A program made the translations under genes and the position numbers. This document shows positions 61,243 to 64,000 of a stretch of DNA of 64,000 nucleotides, in pieces. Each line of letters starts with the position of its first letter. Positions within the stretch are counted from its first letter, which is position 1. Source of the stretch: Batkoa obscura (Eukaryota > Entomophthoromycota > Entomophthoromycetes > Entomophthorales > Batkoaceae); assembly GCA_030770535.1 (NCBI GenBank), contig JASVEC010000003.1, positions 1,178,001 through 1,242,000 of the forward strand, given 5' to 3'. The notes below the pieces were generated by a model. It did no database searches, was not told where the DNA came from, and worked only from the letters and a program-made list of their open reading frames with translations.

Positions 61243-63254
61243 TTAAATCAATGAGTTTAAAAGTGAAAATAGATCATTTGAATACTGATGATTTTCAATA
61301 GCAAGTTGCATAATATCTTCTCTACACGAAGATATAAGACTATGTAACTCAGTTGTCGAAGCCAATCTTTTCAAAGTGCCTACTAATAACTGAGGTATAA
61401 TTTGTTGAATACTAGCCTCATCATCAATCTCATGATTGTTTACAACTTTATCACCAAGATCATTCTCTGTCTCCTGCTCCGGTTCAATGTTTTTACTATT
61501 TAACATTAAATAACTTGCCAGATATTCTTCTGGTAAATCATAACTAGCTGTAAAATCAATCAAATGAACTTTAAAATGTTCAATAAAATAAGTGCGATTA
61601 TCAATACCATTGGGATATTGTTGACAATTATCCCATTTACAATAATATCTTTTGAGTCCATGGGGTGCGTGTACTGCTCTAAAATGAGAAAGCTCATCTG
61701 CTTTGGTTAATACCATACGTGTACAACCATCCCATTTACATATATAGTGTCGAATATTACTTCGATTAATTGTCGATTTTAATTCTTTGGTTGAGGTGGT
61801 GCTAGCGAGAGCATTGTGGTAAGAATTAGTTGAAGCATTGATGGGAGTTGAATGTGTTGTTGTTGGTGGCATCTTTTTTGGGCAAATACCTTCATAATAT
61901 AAATACCATTTATCATTCTTTTTCTTATTAACTATTTTTGCTGTTGGAAAGGTGGATAGTACTATTTTAGTTAATTTATTACTATGGTGTAACATAAAGG
62001 ACATGACATTAATATTAATTAGTTTACAAAATTCTCCATATACTTCGGAGATTGGAATCATCATCTTTGAATTTGCTTGGTATTTCAAATTCAACCTAAA
62101 TTTTTTATTAGTTATTAACTAAGTGACTATAAATTTGCTTACCAATTTTGAAACTGCTTTGATTCTTTAAGTTTAGCACTTTCTGAAGAAGCATCAAAAT
62201 ATAAGGAATCTTCTCTTTTATCCGATAAATAAGTCCTTAACAAACTTAAAAAGGTACGATATAAATTGCCTGGAAAACTTAAAATAAAAGCTGAAAAGTC
62301 TTCCAAAGCAAAATAAGCATACAATGAAAAAAATTCAGCTGTATGACAAACTAATTCCTCATCATAAGATAAAGTAATCAATTCAATAGCTCTTTGGACA
62401 TAAACTTTAGATTGTAAAAAATCGGAAGCTTTTGAGCATTCTTTACCTAATAGTATCCTCGACATGCATCTCAGTGAAGAGATTATTTTAGATCGATCAT
62501 AACTGTTTAAGAGCTGATATAGGCTTAAAAACATTTCCTTATCCATCCTTATAAAAGAACATGCATTTTCAAATAAATCAAGGCAATGACTTATAAGTTC
62601 CGGATACCCTTTAGTGTCCATAAAAGAGGTTAAAGGAATCTCGCAACTCATCAACTGTTTAATAGTCTTCAAAATTATCTTTGAGTTACAAATCAACTTT
62701 GCGTTGGCTGGTATTAAGCTGAAGTTCCTTAAAATTAGTATGGTTACCAGAAAATGTTCTGAGACTAAACTTCCATGCTTCTGATCAAGAGTGTTGTTAA
62801 AATTCTGAAATTCTTCTTGTGTTATTTCTTCCAATTTTTCAAAAAGCAATATATTGTTATCTAATGTATAACTTGGTGGACAAAAATAAGACCATTCAAT
62901 AAGCAGCTCAAAAGCCCACGAAATCTCATTAGGCAACCCACTTTCTAAAGCTAAATAAAGTCGATCCGTGTTTAGCATCCAATCAAAATCTAGATGGTAA
63001 TATAATTATGCTCTAATTAAAGTTTACTTTCTAAAATGATTTAGTCGCTTACCTAGTGGCCCATGATAAAACTCAGTTAACTCTCTTTTAAATAAATGTT
63101 CTGGTAAATTATTGCTAGTCTCCGGTCCAAGTGTTTGAATTGGAATTGGAGTGCTAGAATCAAAGGAGTCTGGTCTTGGTAAAATGCTGGCTCTTGTAAC
63201 TATCCTTGGTAATGTGTTTACAAATTGAAAGCTATTGGCACTTGATTGACTCAT
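61243..63254 (-). CDS. RSC9: Rsc9-like RSC chromatin-remodelling subunit without ARID
   Basis: Three exons (63254-63053, 62989-62143, 62095-61243) give 633 residues in frame. The conserved Rsc9 core starts LFKRELTEFYHGPLGLDFDWMLNTDRLYLALESGLPNEISWAFELLIEWSY. A helical repeat region follows (armadillo-like, about 100-345), then an RFX-type DNA-binding domain (about 350-420, YGEFCKLININVMS..FPTAKIVNKKKNDKWYLYYEGICPK). Two C2H2-like zinc fingers come next (CKWDGCTRMVLTKADELSHFRAVH and CKWDNCQQYP..FIEHFKVH). Rsc9 and animal ARID2 belong to RSC/PBAF complexes that slide nucleosomes. No ARID domain precedes the core; the N-terminus has only about 60 disordered residues. An ARID exon upstream is possible, but none is seen in the ~540 bp before the next repeat. 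Confidence 0.87.
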
Positions 63255-63795
63255 AGTTTTTTTTGAATTTTAAAAGCAAAAAATCAATTCTTTTTATAAG
63301 TTAGTTTAATATTTAGCTTGATTTATTGCAACTTTTGCAATTAAGTGTGAATGCCATAAAAACCACTCCTTTAATTAACAAGTACTATTTGGCGCTTTTT
63401 GGCTAAGAGGGCCAATTTGTATGTGATTATTATGAGAAAATATATTACTCAGTCAGTTTCACTTTAACTGATACTTTGATTAATTGACATTGTTTCCTAT
63501 CAATTGTCATATTTTCTATCCCTTTTAGCTTAAAAATTGCTAAATTTAGAAATCTTCGAGTAAACGCAAAATGAATTATTATAAAAAATTTAAGCTTTCC
63601 TAAAAAACAGGTCCTTTTTTCAGAAATAAAGTGCTGGCCCAAAATATATAAATCTAATCAAAAAGTGAAAAATGGATTCAACCATGCTTTAATTCTAAAA
63701 TAATAAAAGATGTTTTTAACTATTTTTAACTTAACAACAAATATATTTACTATGGTAACTTAATATAAAGAATTCAAAAACAGCATAATATAAGG
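63255..63795. other. 5' region of the Rsc9-like gene
   Basis: AT-rich promoter-side DNA without a recognised gene. A 65-codon frame at 63445-63642 is not supported by anything else. Confidence 0.4.
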
Positions 63796-64000
63796 TGTGA
63801 AAGCTGGTACTCAGTGGTTGGAGTTAAAAGCAGTTCTTACTTGATTAACTAGCCTTGAGTCGAAAAGTCTTAGTTTATGTAACTAACATAGACTTAACTT
63901 AATAGGAATAATACGTAATAAACTACGAACTATGTAAAACAAATATAATAGGAGATACTACTGTATAATCTACGTAAGATATTGTCAGAAAGACTTAGTA
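63796..64000 (-). mobile_element. solo LTR 7, cut by the window end
   Basis: The first 205 bp, in reverse orientation, of the same LTR family (TGTGAAAGCTGGTACTCAGT onward). Whether an internal retroelement region follows beyond the window is unknown. Confidence 0.85.

Noticed and set aside
63445-63642. 65-codon minus-strand frame upstream of the Rsc9-like gene
   Set aside because: No signal peptide or domain, and no splice path that would add an ARID domain to the gene.
50533-64000. The ~465-bp repeats as DNA transposons with TGTGAAA/TTTCACA inverted ends
   Set aside because: TG..CA ends, 4-bp flanking duplications, a TATA-like box and AATAAA in the right order fit solo LTRs better; the inverted similarity is short.
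1-64000. tRNA, rRNA and other RNA genes
   Set aside because: No credible B-box-like or rRNA core motif was noticed by eye; a covariance-model scan would be decisive.

Overview
The window is eukaryotic and fungal. It is very AT-rich, its genes carry short GT..AG introns of about 50-115 bp, and it encodes fungal families: sulfite reductase beta subunit, an Rsc9-like RSC subunit, a DUF3336/patatin triacylglycerol lipase, a Zn2Cys6 regulator and an Unc104-type kinesin-3. The base composition, poly-Asn tracts and an expanded F-box/leucine-rich-like family suggest an early-diverging fungus, possibly of the Conidiobolus type. That placement is a low-confidence inference.

Layout. 0.6-4.5 kb: two paralogous heme-binding DOMON genes with matching intron positions, one ending in a GPI-like tail and one in a cytochrome b561 module. 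7.4-11.4 kb and 20.4-21.9 kb: three genes for a small secreted cysteine-rich protein; two lie in nearly identical 1.54-kb inverted arms around 9 kb that contains intact MET5 (15.9-20.0 kb). Decayed C-terminal MET5 fragments sit just outside both arms. 24.9-29.8 kb: a 13-exon lipase gene and an RRM protein. 33.4-38.6 kb: kinesin-3. 39.1 kb: a small secreted protein. 44.9 kb: a Zn2Cys6 protein. 48.5-60.5 kb: an F-box-like cluster with one intact gene and three decayed relatives; two further relics lie at 12.6 and 23.3 kb. 61.2-63.3 kb: an Rsc9 homologue without an ARID domain.

Mobile DNA. A family of ~100-bp terminal-inverted-repeat elements (12 clear copies) is spread over 6.8-40.6 kb, and a 1.46-kb element at 49.9 kb shares its terminal 9 bp. 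Seven solo LTRs of one family (~462-496 bp) lie at 31.3, 50.5, 54.7, 55.7, 56.7, 58.0 and 63.8 kb. Three of them cut one F-box relic into four pieces, and another sits inside the 1.46-kb element. No internal retroelement region is visible.

The genes do not form an obvious pathway. The main interest is structural: inverted arms that are nearly identical while their flanks are strongly diverged, three empty-site comparisons that show how the small elements insert, and repeated birth and death of F-box-like and secreted-protein genes. I saw no tRNA, rRNA or CRISPR array.
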